The notes: a model not told the origin generated them from the letters alone. A stretch of DNA of 62,582 nt from Paeniroseomonas aquatica (GCF_030409335.1 NZ_JAUFPN010000069.1:40261-102842), one strand, 5' to 3'. Numbered from the stretch's first letter, positions 10,213-20,101 are shown. Program-made: numbers and translations.

Positions 10213-11270
10213 GCCAGATCCTCGCGGTGCAGCAGGCTGCCGTCGCCGTAGCTGTAGAAGCGGTAGCCCTCGGCGATGGCATGTTCGTAGGCGGCCCGCA
10301 TCCGCGCGGTGCCGGCGAAGGCCGAGACCAGCATGAACAGCGTGCTGCGCGGCAGGTGGAAATTGGTCAGCAGCAGGTCGGCGCTGCGGAAGCGGTGCCC
10401 CGGCAGCAGGAAGATGTCGGTCAGCCCGCGGAAGGGCGCCACCGCCCCATCCGCCGCGGCCGCCGCCTCCAGCAGCCGCAGCGCGGTGGTGCCGAGTGCC
10501 ACCACCCGGCCGCCGGCGGCCCGCGCCGTGGCGATGGCCGAGGCCGCTGCCGCCGTCACCTCGCCCCACTCCGGGTGCAGCCTGTGGCTGCGCGGATCCT
10601 CCGCCCGCATCGGCAGGAAGGTCCCGGCGCCGACATGCAGCGTCACGGTCGCCCGGCCCACGCCGCGCGCCTCGAGCGCCGCGACCAGGCCCGGGGTGAA
10701 ATGCAGGCTGGCGGTCGGTGCCGCCACCGCCCCGGGGCGGGCGGCGAAGAGCGCCTGGTAATCCGCCTTGTCCTCCGGCCGCGGCCCGTCCGGACGGGCG
10801 ATATAGGGGGGCAGGGGGATCTCCCCTGCCTGCTCCAGCGCCTCGGCCAGCCGCGCCGGGTCGGGGCCGAAGTCCAGCCGCACCGTGCCGCCCTCCAGCC
10901 GCTCCAGCACCCGGGCGGAGAGATCCGTGCCCTCGATCGCCACCGCATCGCCCGGCCGCAGCCGGCGGGCGTTGCGCACCAGCGCCTCCCAGATCCCGCC
11001 GCCCTCGTTGCGGTTGAGCATGATCTCGACCGCCGCCTCGCCGCGGCGGCCACGCAGCCGCGCCGGGATCACCTTGGTATCGTTCACCACCAGGATGTCG
11101 CCGGGCCGCAGCAGCCCCGGCAGGTCGCGCATGACCCGGTCCTCGGGCGCCGCGCCGCCGACCACCAGCAGCCGCGCCGCGTCGCGCGGCCGGGCCGGGG
11201 CCTGGGCGATCAGCGCCTCGGGCAATTCGAAGTCGAAATCGTCGGTGCGGAGCGGGAGGGGAGGGGACAC
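10209..11270 (-). CDS. queA: S-adenosylmethionine:tRNA ribosyltransferase-isomerase QueA
   Basis: 353 residues with a GTG start at 11270; no in-frame ATG fits the family N-terminus, which begins with the block [13 protein letters not shown]. Transfers and isomerises the ribosyl group of SAM to preQ1-tRNA, giving epoxyqueuosine. Conserved blocks: [45 protein letters not shown]. It is first in the queA-tgt-queF operon. The ribosome-binding site is weak by eye, so the start is less certain than the identity. Confidence 0.96.
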   Translation of the reverse strand: MSPPLPLRTDDFDFELPEALIAQAPARPRDAARLLVVGGAAPEDRVMRDLPGLLRPGDILVVNDTKVIPARLRGRRGEAAVEIMLNRNEGGGIWEALVRNARRLRPGDAVAIEGTDLSARVLERLEGGTVRLDFGPDPARLAEALEQAGEIPLPPYIARPDGPRPEDKADYQALFAARPGAVAAPTASLHFTPGLVAALEARGVGRATVTLHVGAGTFLPMRAEDPRSHRLHPEWGEVTAAAASAIATARAAGGRVVALGTTALRLLEAAAAADGAVAPFRGLTDIFLLPGHRFRSADLLLTNFHLPRSTLFMLVSAFAGTARMRAAYEHAIAEGYRFYSYGDGSLLHREDLA

Positions 11271-11381
11271 GCGGGGGCCGGTAGCGCGGCGGCGGCCATA
11301 AGGCAACAGCGGCGCCGGGGCGCTGCCAGACCGGCAGCGCCGGCCGCTGGCAGAACGGCCCCGCCGCCCCATCTTCCCGCC

Positions 11382-12224
11382 ATGCCCGAGATCGCCCTGC
11401 CGGCCGAACCGCTGATCCGCCTCGGCGCCTTCCTCGGCGTCTTCGCCCTGATGGCGGCGTGGGAATGGCGCGCCCCGCGCCGGCCGCAGGCGATTGGCCG
11501 GGCCCGCCGCTGGCCGGGCAACCTCGGCATCGTCCTGCTCGATACCCTCCTGCTGCGGATCCTCTTCCCCACCGCCGCGGTCGGGCTGGCGCTGCTGGCC
11601 GAGGCGCGCGGCTGGGGCCTGCTGCCGCTGCTGGGGGCGCCGGCCTGGCTCGCCATCCCGCTTTCGGTGCTGCTGCTGGACCTGGCGATCTATGCCCAGC
11701 ACGTCGCCTTCCATGCGGTGCCGATCCTCTGGCGGCTGCACCGGATGCACCACGCCGATCTCGAGCTGGACGTCACCAGCGGCCTCCGCTTCCACCCGCT
11801 CGAGATCATCCTGTCGATGCTCATCAAGCTGGCGGTGGTGCTGGCGCTCGGCGTCCCGGCGCTGGCGGTGCTGGCCTTCGAGGTGCTGCTGAATGCCTCC
11901 GCCATGTTCAGCCACGGCAACGTCCGGCTGCCCCTCGGCCTCGACCGGGCCCTGCGCCGGGTCATCGTCACGCCCGACATGCACCGCATCCACCATTCCA
12001 TCCGGCGGGAGGAGACCGACAGCAACTACGGCTTCAACCTTGCCTGGTGGGACCGGCTGTTCGGCACCTACCGGGCGCAACCGCGGGCGGGGCAGCTCGG
12101 CCTGACCATCGGCATCGGGCAGTTCCGCGACCCGGCCGAGCTACAGCTCGACCGCATGCTGCTGCAGCCCTTCCGCCCCGCTGCCCCGGCATCGTCACTG
12201 GCCCGGCCGGAGGACGGCGCCTAG
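11382..12224 (+). CDS. Sterol desaturase / fatty acid hydroxylase family membrane protein
   Basis: 280 residues. Di-iron integral membrane oxygenase family. The histidine clusters that bind iron are present: QHVAFH, HRMHHAD and, near the C-terminus, MHRIHHS. Hydrophobic segments lie at about 10-27, 45-65, 75-95 and 135-165. Members hydroxylate or desaturate lipids or carotenoids; the substrate here cannot be told. The ATG at 11382 is the first in-frame start giving a family-like N-terminus. It diverges from queA and is followed after 9 bases by the phosphoesterase gene, so they may be co-transcribed. Confidence 0.85.
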   Translation: MPEIALPAEPLIRLGAFLGVFALMAAWEWRAPRRPQAIGRARRWPGNLGIVLLDTLLLRILFPTAAVGLALLAEARGWGLLPLLGAPAWLAIPLSVLLLDLAIYAQHVAFHAVPILWRLHRMHHADLELDVTSGLRFHPLEIILSMLIKLAVVLALGVPALAVLAFEVLLNASAMFSHGNVRLPLGLDRALRRVIVTPDMHRIHHSIRREETDSNYGFNLAWWDRLFGTYRAQPRAGQLGLTIGIGQFRDPAELQLDRMLLQPFRPAAPASSLARPEDGA

Positions 12225-12233
12225 GCTCGGCCC

Positions 12234-13217
12234 ATGCGCGCATTCCTCCTCCTGCTGCTCCTTGCCCTGCCGGCCACGGCCGACGCCGAGCCCTTCCGCT
12301 TCGTCGCCTTCGGCGACATGCCCTATTGCAACGGCCGGGACGAGGCCGCCTGCGCCGGCGAGCTGGCCCGGGTCGAGGCGCTGGTCGGGACCATCAACGC
12401 CGCCGCCCCCGCCTTCAGCATCTTCCTCGGCGACACCAAGGGCGGCGCCGAGGCCTGCACGGACGCGATCATCATCGGCCGCACCGCCGGCTGGATGGGC
12501 CGCCTCGCGGCGCCCCTGGTCTATACCCCCGGCGACAACGAATGGACCGATTGCTGGCAGCCCCGCGCCGGCGGCTGGGACCCGCTCGACCGGCTCCGCC
12601 TGCTGCGCGAGCATTTCTTCGCCGAGCCGCGCAGCCTGGGCCAGGCGAGCATGCCGCTGCTCCGCCAGGCCGATGCCGACCCGGCGCATGCGCTTTTCGT
12701 CGAGAATGCCCGCTGGGAGAGGGACGGCGTCACCTTCCTCACCCTGCACGTGCCGGGGTCCGACAACAACCGGCCGCTCGACCGCGACCCGGCGCTGCCG
12801 CCCGGCGCCGCGGCCGAGTACCCGGCGCGCGACGCCGCCAACCGCGCCTGGCTCGAGGCCGGCTTCGCCGCCGCGAGCGCCGCCGGCAGCCGGGCCGTGG
12901 TCGTCGCCCTGCAGGCGGACATGTACTACCGCGACCGCTGCGGCCGCGGCCTGTTCGCGGGCCATTTCGCCGCCCGCGCCGCCCTGGCCGGGGCCGCCCG
13001 CGCCTTCGGCCGGCCGGTGCTGCTGCTGCATGGCGACAGCCATTTCTGGCTGCAGGACCACCCGGCGCCGGAAGCGCCCAACCTGATGCGGGTGATGGTG
13101 CCCGGCGACGGCGATACCCGCGCGGTGGTGGTGACCGTCGACCCGGCCGCGGCCGCGCCCTTCGGCTTCGCCCTGATCGGGGCGGAGGACCGCGTCGCCC
13201 CGCCGGGCTGCGGTTAA
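12234..13217 (+). CDS. Exported calcineurin-like phosphoesterase family protein
   Basis: 327 residues with an N-terminal signal peptide (about residues 1-18, ending ATADA). The mature protein shows the metallophosphoesterase metal-binding order: FGDMPY near the start, LGDTKGG, PGDNEW, and near the end LLHGDSHFW. The usual GNHE block is replaced by GDNEW, as in a subgroup of periplasmic members. Substrate unknown. The gene follows the hydroxylase gene by 9 bases and precedes the class II aldolase gene by about 60. Confidence 0.75.
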   Translation: MRAFLLLLLLALPATADAEPFRFVAFGDMPYCNGRDEAACAGELARVEALVGTINAAAPAFSIFLGDTKGGAEACTDAIIIGRTAGWMGRLAAPLVYTPGDNEWTDCWQPRAGGWDPLDRLRLLREHFFAEPRSLGQASMPLLRQADADPAHALFVENARWERDGVTFLTLHVPGSDNNRPLDRDPALPPGAAAEYPARDAANRAWLEAGFAAASAAGSRAVVVALQADMYYRDRCGRGLFAGHFAARAALAGAARAFGRPVLLLHGDSHFWLQDHPAPEAPNLMRVMVPGDGDTRAVVVTVDPAAAAPFGFALIGAEDRVAPPGCG

Positions 13218-13279
13218 TTCCTTGCTCCTCCGGCGGATCGGCCTAGCATCCCCGGCACGCAAATCCGAGGAGCCTTGCC

Positions 13280-14062
13280 ATGCCGTTGGAATCGCTTGCC
13301 CCGCAGGACCTGGCCCTGGCCGATGAGCGCTGGCAGGCCCGCGTCGACCTCGCCGCCGCGCATCGCCTGGCGGTCATGCACGGCTTCCACGAGGGCATCT
13401 TCAACCACCTGACGCTGCGCGTGCCCGGCGCCGAGGACCGCTACTACCAGATTCCCTTCGGCACCCATTGGTCCGAGGTCACCGCCAGCTGCTTCATGGA
13501 GGTCGGCTACGACGGCACCCGCCGGGCCGGCGAGGGCGAGATCGAGCGTTCCGCCTATTGCATCCATGCGCCGATGCACAAGGCGCTGCCCACCGCCGCC
13601 GCGGTCTTCCACACCCACATGCCCTTCACCAGCGCCCTCTCGCGCCTCGAGGACCCGCGCATCCTGCCGATCGGCCAGACCGAGCTCGGCACCATGATGA
13701 ACACCGCCTACGACCTGACCTATACCGGCCTCGCCTTCGACCCCTCCGAGGGCGAGCGCCTGGCCGGCGTCATCGGCGACAAGACCATCCTCATCATGGC
13801 CAACCACGGCGTCGCCACCGTCGGCCGCACCGTCGCCGAGGCCTATGACCGGCTCTACTACATCGAGCGGGTCGCCCAGGTGCAGCTCTATGCCATGTGG
13901 ACCGGCAAGCCGCTGCGCCACCTGCCGCAGGAGGTCGTCGACGGCACCATCGCCAGCTTCAAGGCCTCCGGCCAGAAGTACGGCGGCAAGTCGAACGCCG
14001 AATGGCACTTCGCCGCCCTGAAGCGGATCCTCGACCGCAAGGAGCCCGACTACAAGGAATAG
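13280..14062 (+). CDS. Class II aldolase/adducin family protein
   Basis: 260 residues. Zinc-dependent family that includes fuculose- and ribulose-phosphate aldolases and epimerases. Visible features: HEGIFNHLTLRVPG early in the protein, the zinc-binding HTHMPFTSAL, and a later MANHGVATVG with a third His. The start has GAGGAG 5-10 bases upstream. Many proteins of this length and type are uncharacterised adducin-like enzymes rather than sugar-phosphate aldolases, and no sugar-pathway gene adjoins it. Confidence 0.85.
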   Translation: MPLESLAPQDLALADERWQARVDLAAAHRLAVMHGFHEGIFNHLTLRVPGAEDRYYQIPFGTHWSEVTASCFMEVGYDGTRRAGEGEIERSAYCIHAPMHKALPTAAAVFHTHMPFTSALSRLEDPRILPIGQTELGTMMNTAYDLTYTGLAFDPSEGERLAGVIGDKTILIMANHGVATVGRTVAEAYDRLYYIERVAQVQLYAMWTGKPLRHLPQEVVDGTIASFKASGQKYGGKSNAEWHFAALKRILDRKEPDYKE

Positions 14063-14195
14063 GACCCCGCCGGCCGCCGCATGGCGGCGGCATTGCGGAG
14101 TCTCAACCCGCCTCACATCGATATGCGTCACGGTCCCGCCGCCGCGGTCTAATCTGTCCGGTGGCGGCATCGTGCCGCAGATGAGGCAGACGACC

Positions 14196-14600
14196 ATGCC
14201 GACACCATCCGTCGGACATCCCTATCTCGACATCTTCAGCGCCAGCCTGGTGCCCTTCATGCCGCGGGGGCCCGGGCACGACCACGACCCGCCGAGCCCG
14301 CACCTGCTGCCCCTGCCGCCCGGCTCGGAGGAGGCGCGGCACCTGCTGGAGCTGCTGCTGGGCGCCGACCATGCGCTGCGCGACGACCACGGAAGGGTGG
14401 CGGCGCTCAACCTGGCCCTGGCCGAGACCCAGCTCAGGCTCCTGATCAGCCACGAAGGCCTGACCCCGGCGCGGGAGACGGTGCTCTCCGGCCTGCGGCT
14501 GGCGAAGGAGGAACTGGCCGCGGGGCAGCCGCGCCGGGCCATGGCCGCCCTGGGCGGCGCGGTCCGCGCGGCGCAGGCCCCGCCGCCGCGCCGGGCCTGA
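14196..14600 (+). CDS. Hypothetical protein
   Basis: 134 residues, not recognised. The start at 14196 has GAGG about 9 bases upstream; an in-frame ATG at 14172 is possible. The N-terminal part is Pro/His/Asp-rich (GPGHDHDPPSPH); the C-terminal 80 residues look helical and Ala/Leu-rich, with no membrane segment or signal peptide. It ends 9 bases before the convergent DUF427 gene. Third-position GC resembles that of neighbouring genes, which supports coding. Confidence 0.5.
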   Translation: MPTPSVGHPYLDIFSASLVPFMPRGPGHDHDPPSPHLLPLPPGSEEARHLLELLLGADHALRDDHGRVAALNLALAETQLRLLISHEGLTPARETVLSGLRLAKEELAAGQPRRAMAALGGAVRAAQAPPPRRA

Positions 14601-14609
14601 GGCCGGGGC

Positions 14610-14969
14610 TCAGCCGAGCTCGATGGCGTCCACCCGGTCCGGGTAGAAGGCGAGGTAGCCTTCGATCGCCGCCATGGCGGGGAAGGGGGCCTCGTAGCTC
14701 CAGGCGGCGTTCTCCGCCCGCGTCCCGCCGGCGGCGATGCTGTAGTAGCTGGCATCGCCCTTGTAGGGGCAATGGGTGCTGCGCGGCGTCTTATCCAGCA
14801 GCGCCATCGCCGCATCGGCGCGCGGGATGTACTGCACCGGCGGGTAGCTCGCCTCCTGCAGGGTCACCGCCCGCGTCGTCTCGGCGACGACCTGGCCGCC
14901 GAGCAGGACGCGGACCCGCTGCGGCGTCGGCGTGATGCTGATGGGGTGGTCGGGGCCTGGCAGCTTCAT
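14610..14969 (-). CDS. DUF427 domain protein
   Basis: 119 residues. The DUF427 core is clear: ASYPPVQYIPRADA, then STHCPYKGDASYYS and the AWSYEAPFPAM block. These small beta-rich proteins have no established function. The ATG at 14969 overlaps the stop of the acylase gene (ATGA), so it is the third gene of the binding protein/acylase/DUF427 operon. Confidence 0.88.
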   Translation of the reverse strand: MKLPGPDHPISITPTPQRVRVLLGGQVVAETTRAVTLQEASYPPVQYIPRADAAMALLDKTPRSTHCPYKGDASYYSIAAGGTRAENAAWSYEAPFPAMAAIEGYLAFYPDRVDAIELG

Positions 14970-17251
14970 GCGGGCTCTCCTGGTTCGAGGATCTGGGTGG
15001 CGGTCGCCTCCCGGGCGATCAGCGCCCAGGAATACCGCATCGGCGCCATCCGGCAGGCGGACCAGGCCGGGTTCTGGTCGGCGTAGTGCGGGCTGCCGGG
15101 ACGGCCGGAGACGCCGTGGAACACCGCCCAGAGGCTGTTGTCCCAGTCCCCGACGTCGAAGGCATAGCGCGCCAGCGCCCCGTAGGTGGCCGCCGTCCCG
15201 GCCGAGGGCAGCAGGCCGATGGCCTGCACCGTGTCGCCATCCCCCGGCAGCGGCAGCGCGGCGGGGTCGAGCCCGGCCTCCGGGAACAGCGCCGAAAGCG
15301 GGTGGCTGAAGCGCGGCTGATGCGCGCTCCCCCAGAGCCGCCGCGGCCCCGCCGCGCGCCGCAGCGCCTCGGCCAGCGCCTGGTCCCAGCTCCAGCCCGC
15401 CAGCAGCGCGGCATCGTCGTTCCGCAGCAGGGTCGGCAGGCACCACCAGAGCTGGTTCAGCGGCACGATCCCCGGCGCCACCGAGAGGTAGGGCTGCCCG
15501 GCCAGCGCCGCCAGCCCGCTCCGCTCGGCCAGCACCGCGGTCAGCGCCCGGCGCAGCGCGACATAGCCCTCGGCCGCCTCGCTGCCCGCCTCCATCTGCC
15601 CGTCCCAGCCGAGCAGCATATCCCGCAGCGCCGCCGCCGGCCCGGCCGGCCCGGGCAGCGCCGCCAGCCGCGCCCGCAGCAGCGCCGCATGCGGGGAAAG
15701 CACGTCGGCATGGATCACCGCCGCCCCCGCCGCGGTGCCGGAGGCCCCGGCCTCGATCAGCGCGGCGATGCGCCGGGCCCGGTAGGGCGGGTGGCAATCG
15801 GTGCAGAGGTAGTCGGGGTGGTCGTCGGCCACGACCCGGTTGTTAGCGGTGACGATGACGCCGCCCGGCGGGTCGATCACCCGCGGCATGGCCTCGAAGG
15901 GAATCCAGCCCTCCCATTCGTGCTCGCCGGTCCAGCCCGGCACCGGCAGCCAGCCATTGGCGCGCGGCCGCCGCGGCATGGTGGCGCGGACGAGCTGGCC
16001 GATATGCCCGGCGGTATCGGCCGCAACCAGATTGTGGTCGATCAGCCCCCAGCCGCGCGTCGCCTCGTACAACTCCTCGACCGAGCCGGCGCGCAGCAGC
16101 CGCGGCAGGCAGTCGAAGGAGAAGTCGGTCTCCGCCGTCTGCACGGTGCGCAGCGTCAGCGCGGTACCCCTGGCCGGATCGCCGGCGATGACCGCGCCAT
16201 GATGCGTCTCGATCACCGCGATCCGCCGCGGCGCCTCGCCGCGCACCGCGATCTCCTCCTCCCGCCGCGTCGTCGGCCGCCATTCGCCGCGGAAGCGGTA
16301 GTGCGCCGCGCCGGCATCGAAACGCTCCACGAAGAGGTCAAACAGGTCCATGAAGGCATGGGTGACGCACCAGGCGACCTTGCCGTTGTGGGCGAAATGC
16401 GGGAAGGCCGGCACGCCGGGCACGGTCAGGCCGATGGCATCGAAGGCGTCGCAGGCGATGTGGTGCTGGGCGTACATGTTCGGGATCTCGAAGACCCGGT
16501 GCGGATCGCCCGCCAGCACCGGCCGGCCGGTGTCGCTGCGCCTCGGGCCCAGCACCCAGTTGTTGCTGCCGCCACCCGCCGCATCCGGCGCCGCCGCCTC
16601 CAGCAGCGCGGCGATGCTCGGCGCCAGCTCGGCCAGCGTCGCCTCCCAGCGCTTCGCCTCGACCCCGGGCGGGATGATCAGCGCATCGAGCCCGCCGTCG
16701 TCGTAGCGCAGCTTGCCCACCTGCTCGGCGCCAACCACCGGCAGCGCCGCCGCCCGCCACAGCTTGAACCAGACCGAGCCCATCAGCAGCCCGAGCCGCC
16801 GCATGACCGCGATGCTCTGCCAGCCCTCCCAGCGCTCCGGCACCGCATCCAGCAGCGCGTATTCCACCGGCCGCGGCGTCGCGCTGTCGATCAGCGCATT
16901 CACCCCCGCCGCGTAGCGGTCGAGCATCGCCCGGGTCTCCGGTGCCGCGGCGTCGTAGTCGCGGCGCGAGGCCCGCTCCACGCCCAGCCGACGCGACAGC
17001 GCATCCTGCTCGAAGGCCGTAGCGCCGAGGAATTCCGCCGCCCGCCCGGTCGCACGCCGCCGGGTCAGGTCCATCTGGAACAGCCGGTCCTGCGCATGCA
17101 CGAAGCCCAGCGCGAACCAGGCGTCATGCGCGCTCGCCGCCCGGATATGCGGCACCCCCTGCGCATCCCGCTGCACCGTCACCGGCGCCGCCAGCCCCGG
17201 CACTTCCAGCCTGCCATCCAATTCCGGCAGATGCGCCGCGAGATCGATCAT
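14966..17251 (-). CDS. Penicillin acylase family Ntn-hydrolase, apparently cytoplasmic
   Basis: 761 residues. The family cleaves amide bonds of N-acylated compounds (beta-lactams, acyl-homoserine lactones, acylated amino acids) after autoprocessing. The N-terminal block VQRDAQGVPHIRA is typical of the alpha chain. The nucleophile is Ser229 in GGGSNNWVLGP, which would become the N-terminus of the beta chain; VTANNRV supplies the conserved Asn. Characterised acylases usually carry a signal peptide, but this N-terminus (MIDLAAHLPEL) shows none. The start at 17251 is 5 bases after the binding-protein stop. Substrate unknown. Confidence 0.9.
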   Translation of the reverse strand: MIDLAAHLPELDGRLEVPGLAAPVTVQRDAQGVPHIRAASAHDAWFALGFVHAQDRLFQMDLTRRRATGRAAEFLGATAFEQDALSRRLGVERASRRDYDAAAPETRAMLDRYAAGVNALIDSATPRPVEYALLDAVPERWEGWQSIAVMRRLGLLMGSVWFKLWRAAALPVVGAEQVGKLRYDDGGLDALIIPPGVEAKRWEATLAELAPSIAALLEAAAPDAAGGGSNNWVLGPRRSDTGRPVLAGDPHRVFEIPNMYAQHHIACDAFDAIGLTVPGVPAFPHFAHNGKVAWCVTHAFMDLFDLFVERFDAGAAHYRFRGEWRPTTRREEEIAVRGEAPRRIAVIETHHGAVIAGDPARGTALTLRTVQTAETDFSFDCLPRLLRAGSVEELYEATRGWGLIDHNLVAADTAGHIGQLVRATMPRRPRANGWLPVPGWTGEHEWEGWIPFEAMPRVIDPPGGVIVTANNRVVADDHPDYLCTDCHPPYRARRIAALIEAGASGTAAGAAVIHADVLSPHAALLRARLAALPGPAGPAAALRDMLLGWDGQMEAGSEAAEGYVALRRALTAVLAERSGLAALAGQPYLSVAPGIVPLNQLWWCLPTLLRNDDAALLAGWSWDQALAEALRRAAGPRRLWGSAHQPRFSHPLSALFPEAGLDPAALPLPGDGDTVQAIGLLPSAGTAATYGALARYAFDVGDWDNSLWAVFHGVSGRPGSPHYADQNPAWSACRMAPMRYSWALIAREATATQILEPGEPA

Positions 17252-17256
17252 AACCC

Positions 17257-18747
17257 TCACTCCACCTTGATTCCCTGCGGCCGGATCAAGCCATCCGGCA
17301 CCAGGGCCAGCCCCCGCAGCTTCGCCGCCGTGCCGAAGAACCACACGGGGTGCCACAAATAGATATACGGCCGCCCCGCCAGCAGCAGGCGCATGGCCTC
17401 GGCATAGGCCGCCTGACGGGCCTCCGGCGCCACCTGGGAGCGTCCCGCCCGCAGCGCCGCATCGACCGCCGGACTGCAGTACTTGCCGCCGTTCAGCGCC
17501 TCGCCGCAGGCATTGAAGCCCCAGAGGTTCTGGTCGATGTCTACCCGCCCCGACCAGGCGATGATCAGGCTTTCGAACTCGCCCGCCGTCCATTGCCGCA
17601 GCAGGGTCGCAACCTCGATCACCTGCAGCTGCAGCTCGATCCCGGCCTCCGCCGCCATGGCCTGGATGACCTCGGCCGCCTGGACGTATTCGGTGGTGTT
17701 CGGCACCGACATCCGCACCCGCGGCCGGCCGCCGATCGCCTGAACCAAGGCCTTGGCCCGCGCCAGATCCCGGGCCGGTGACGGCAGTGCCACGACATGC
17801 TGCGGATGCCCGGGCGGCACCGATTGGTTGCCCGGCAGGTACAGCCCCTCGAAGGCGACCCGGTTCAGCACCTCCCGGTCGATCGCCAGGTCGAGTGCCT
17901 CCCGCAGCCGCGCATCGCGGCCGATGGCGCTCTCGGCCGCCGGGCCATTGGCGATGTTCACCGCGATATAGACGCTGGCGAGGCTCGCCACCTGCCGCAC
18001 CGCCACCCGCCGGTCCCGCCGCAGCTCGTCGATGTCGCTCGGCAGCACCCGCTCGATGATGTCGAGCTGCCCGGCGCGCAGATTGGCTGCCCGCACGGTG
18101 GTATCCGGGATCGGCCGGTAGACCACCCGGTCGACATGGATGCGGCCCGCGTCCCAATACTCGGCAAAGCGCTCCAGCTCGATCCGGTCCTGCGCCACCC
18201 GGCGGACGAAGCGGAACGGCCCGGCGCAGGCCGGCGCCCGGGCGAATTCCGCCCCCACCACCCCCGCCTGGCGCGGCGAGACGATCATCCCCGCCCGGTC
18301 CGACAGCGCTGCCAGCAGCGGCGCGAAGGGCTCGCTGAGCGCGATCCGCACCGTCAGCGGCCCGGTCGCCTCCACCGCCCGCACCGGCCCCAGCTCGCCC
18401 CGCCGGGTCGAGCCCGGGGTCTTCAGGTGCCGCTCCAGCGACGCGACCACCGCCGCCGCATCCATCGCCGCCCCATCATGGAAGCGCACGCCGGGGCGCA
18501 GCTCCAGCACCAGGGCCAGGCCGTCGGCCTCCCAGCGCCAGGCGGTTGCGAGCTGCGGCACGATGGCCAGCTTCTCGTCGATGTCGAGCAGCTTGTCGCA
18601 GAGCCCGGCGAAGACCTGCCGGCCGGCCACGCTGCGCGACAGGGTCGGGTCCAGCACGTCCGGGTCGCTGGCGATGCCGATGCGCAGCACCGTCTCCGCC
18701 CCGGCCGGCGCGGCGAGCAGCAGCAGGGCAAGCAGCAGGCGGCGCAT
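17257..18747 (-). CDS. ABC transporter solute-binding protein, family 5 (peptide type)
   Basis: 496 residues with a Sec signal peptide (MRRLLLALLLLAAPAGA). Periplasmic binding protein of the DppA/OppA class: LRIGIASDPDVLDPTLSRS at the mature N-terminus, WRWEADGLALVLELRPGVRFHDG as the family signature, and a C-terminal TAAKLRGL region. No permease or ATPase gene adjoins; instead it lies 5 bases upstream of the acylase gene. Inference: it captures an acylated or peptide substrate that the acylase then hydrolyses, using a permease encoded elsewhere. Confidence 0.9.
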   Translation of the reverse strand: MRRLLLALLLLAAPAGAETVLRIGIASDPDVLDPTLSRSVAGRQVFAGLCDKLLDIDEKLAIVPQLATAWRWEADGLALVLELRPGVRFHDGAAMDAAAVVASLERHLKTPGSTRRGELGPVRAVEATGPLTVRIALSEPFAPLLAALSDRAGMIVSPRQAGVVGAEFARAPACAGPFRFVRRVAQDRIELERFAEYWDAGRIHVDRVVYRPIPDTTVRAANLRAGQLDIIERVLPSDIDELRRDRRVAVRQVASLASVYIAVNIANGPAAESAIGRDARLREALDLAIDREVLNRVAFEGLYLPGNQSVPPGHPQHVVALPSPARDLARAKALVQAIGGRPRVRMSVPNTTEYVQAAEVIQAMAAEAGIELQLQVIEVATLLRQWTAGEFESLIIAWSGRVDIDQNLWGFNACGEALNGGKYCSPAVDAALRAGRSQVAPEARQAAYAEAMRLLLAGRPYIYLWHPVWFFGTAAKLRGLALVPDGLIRPQGIKVE

Positions 18748-18871
18748 GGCGGAGTCCCCCCCCCGGGCAGGGGGACAGCCTCGCGGCATAGACGGCGGGC
18801 GGCAAGGGGGGGCGGCTGCCCCGCCCGGCCGATCTGCGCCATCATGCGGCATCTTCCGGAGAGCACCGACC

Positions 18872-20101
18872 ATGGACCAGCTGCCCAACTCGCGGGATGC
18901 CGCGCTCCGCCGCCGCGCCGGCGCCGTCATCCCCGGCGGCCTCTGGGGCCATCTCGATGCCGCCCGGCTCCCCGCCGGCTACCCGCAATACTACCAGCGC
19001 GCCGAGGGCTGCCGGCTGACCGATGTCGACGGCCACACGGTGATCGACTTCATGTGCAGCTGGGGCCCCATCGTCCTCGGCCACCGGAACCCCGCGGTGG
19101 AGGAAGCCGCCGCCCGCCAGGCAGCGCAAGGCGATGCCATGAACGGCCCGGCCGTGGTGCTGGTCGAGCTCGCCGAGGCCATGGTGGCGCAGATCCCCGC
19201 CGCCGACTGGTGCCTGTTCGAGAAGAACGGGACGGACGCCACCACCGCCTGCGTCACCATCGCCCGGGCCGGCACCGGCCGGCGCAAGATCCTCGCCGCC
19301 CGCGGCAGCTACCACGGCGCCGCCCCTTGGTGCTCGCCCTCCCTCGTCGGCGTCACCGCCGAGGACCGCGCCCATGTCCTGCACTACGAGTACAACGACA
19401 TCGCCTCGCTGGAGAATGCCGTCGACCAGGCGGATGGCGACCTCGCCGGCATCCTGGTCGCCGCCTTCCGCCACGACCTCGGCCGCGACCAGGAGATGCC
19501 CGACCCCGCCTTCGCCCGGCGCCTGCGCGAACTGGCCGACCAGACCGGCGCGGCGCTGATCCTGGATGACGTCCGCGCCGGCTTCCGCCTCGACCTCGGC
19601 GGCTCCTGGGAGCCGCTGGGCATCCGCCCGGACCTCGCGGCCTGGAGCAAGGCCATCGCCAATGGCCATGCCCTCTCGGCGGTCACCGGCGCCGAGCGCT
19701 TCCGGGACGCCGCGGCCGGCATCTTCACCACCGGCTCCTTCTGGTGCGCCGCGGTGCCCATGGCCGCCGCTTTCGCGACGCTGACGGAGCTCCGCCGCCT
19801 CGATGGCCCCGCGCACATGCGGGCGATGGGGGAGCGGCTGCGCGCCGGCTTCGAAGCGGGGGCCGCCCGGCATGGCCTGGCCATCCGCCAGTCCGGCCCG
19901 GCGCAGATGCCGCTGATGCTGTTCGAGGGCGATGCCGACTTCGCCCGCGGCAATGCCTTCTGCGCCGCGGCGCTGCGGGCCGGCGCCTATTTCCACCCCA
20001 AGCACAACATGTTCCTGAGCTGCGCCCATACCGCCGCCGACATCGACCTGGCGCTGCAGGCGGCGGAGGCCGGCTTCGCCGCGGCGGCGGCCATCGGCTG
20101 A
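18872..20101 (+). CDS. Class III aminotransferase (glutamate-1-semialdehyde aminomutase-like)
   Basis: 409 residues. PLP-dependent fold-type I enzyme. Early block IPGGLWGH, then DVDGHTVIDFMCSWGP; ILDDVRAGFRLD contains the PLP-contacting Asp, and WSKAIANGHALSAVTG carries the Schiff-base Lys. Aminomutases involved in haem synthesis share this fold, but divergence and context (peptide-type binding proteins on both sides) favour a catabolic amine or amino-acid transaminase. It is divergent from the binding-protein/acylase operon with 124 bases between starts. Confidence 0.85.
   Translation: MDQLPNSRDAALRRRAGAVIPGGLWGHLDAARLPAGYPQYYQRAEGCRLTDVDGHTVIDFMCSWGPIVLGHRNPAVEEAAARQAAQGDAMNGPAVVLVELAEAMVAQIPAADWCLFEKNGTDATTACVTIARAGTGRRKILAARGSYHGAAPWCSPSLVGVTAEDRAHVLHYEYNDIASLENAVDQADGDLAGILVAAFRHDLGRDQEMPDPAFARRLRELADQTGAALILDDVRAGFRLDLGGSWEPLGIRPDLAAWSKAIANGHALSAVTGAERFRDAAAGIFTTGSFWCAAVPMAAAFATLTELRRLDGPAHMRAMGERLRAGFEAGAARHGLAIRQSGPAQMPLMLFEGDADFARGNAFCAAALRAGAYFHPKHNMFLSCAHTAADIDLALQAAEAGFAAAAAIG

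Noticed and set aside
14076-14095. GCCGCC/GGCGGC hairpin after the class II aldolase gene
   Set aside because: No T-run follows, and such GC-only hairpins arise often by chance in this sequence.
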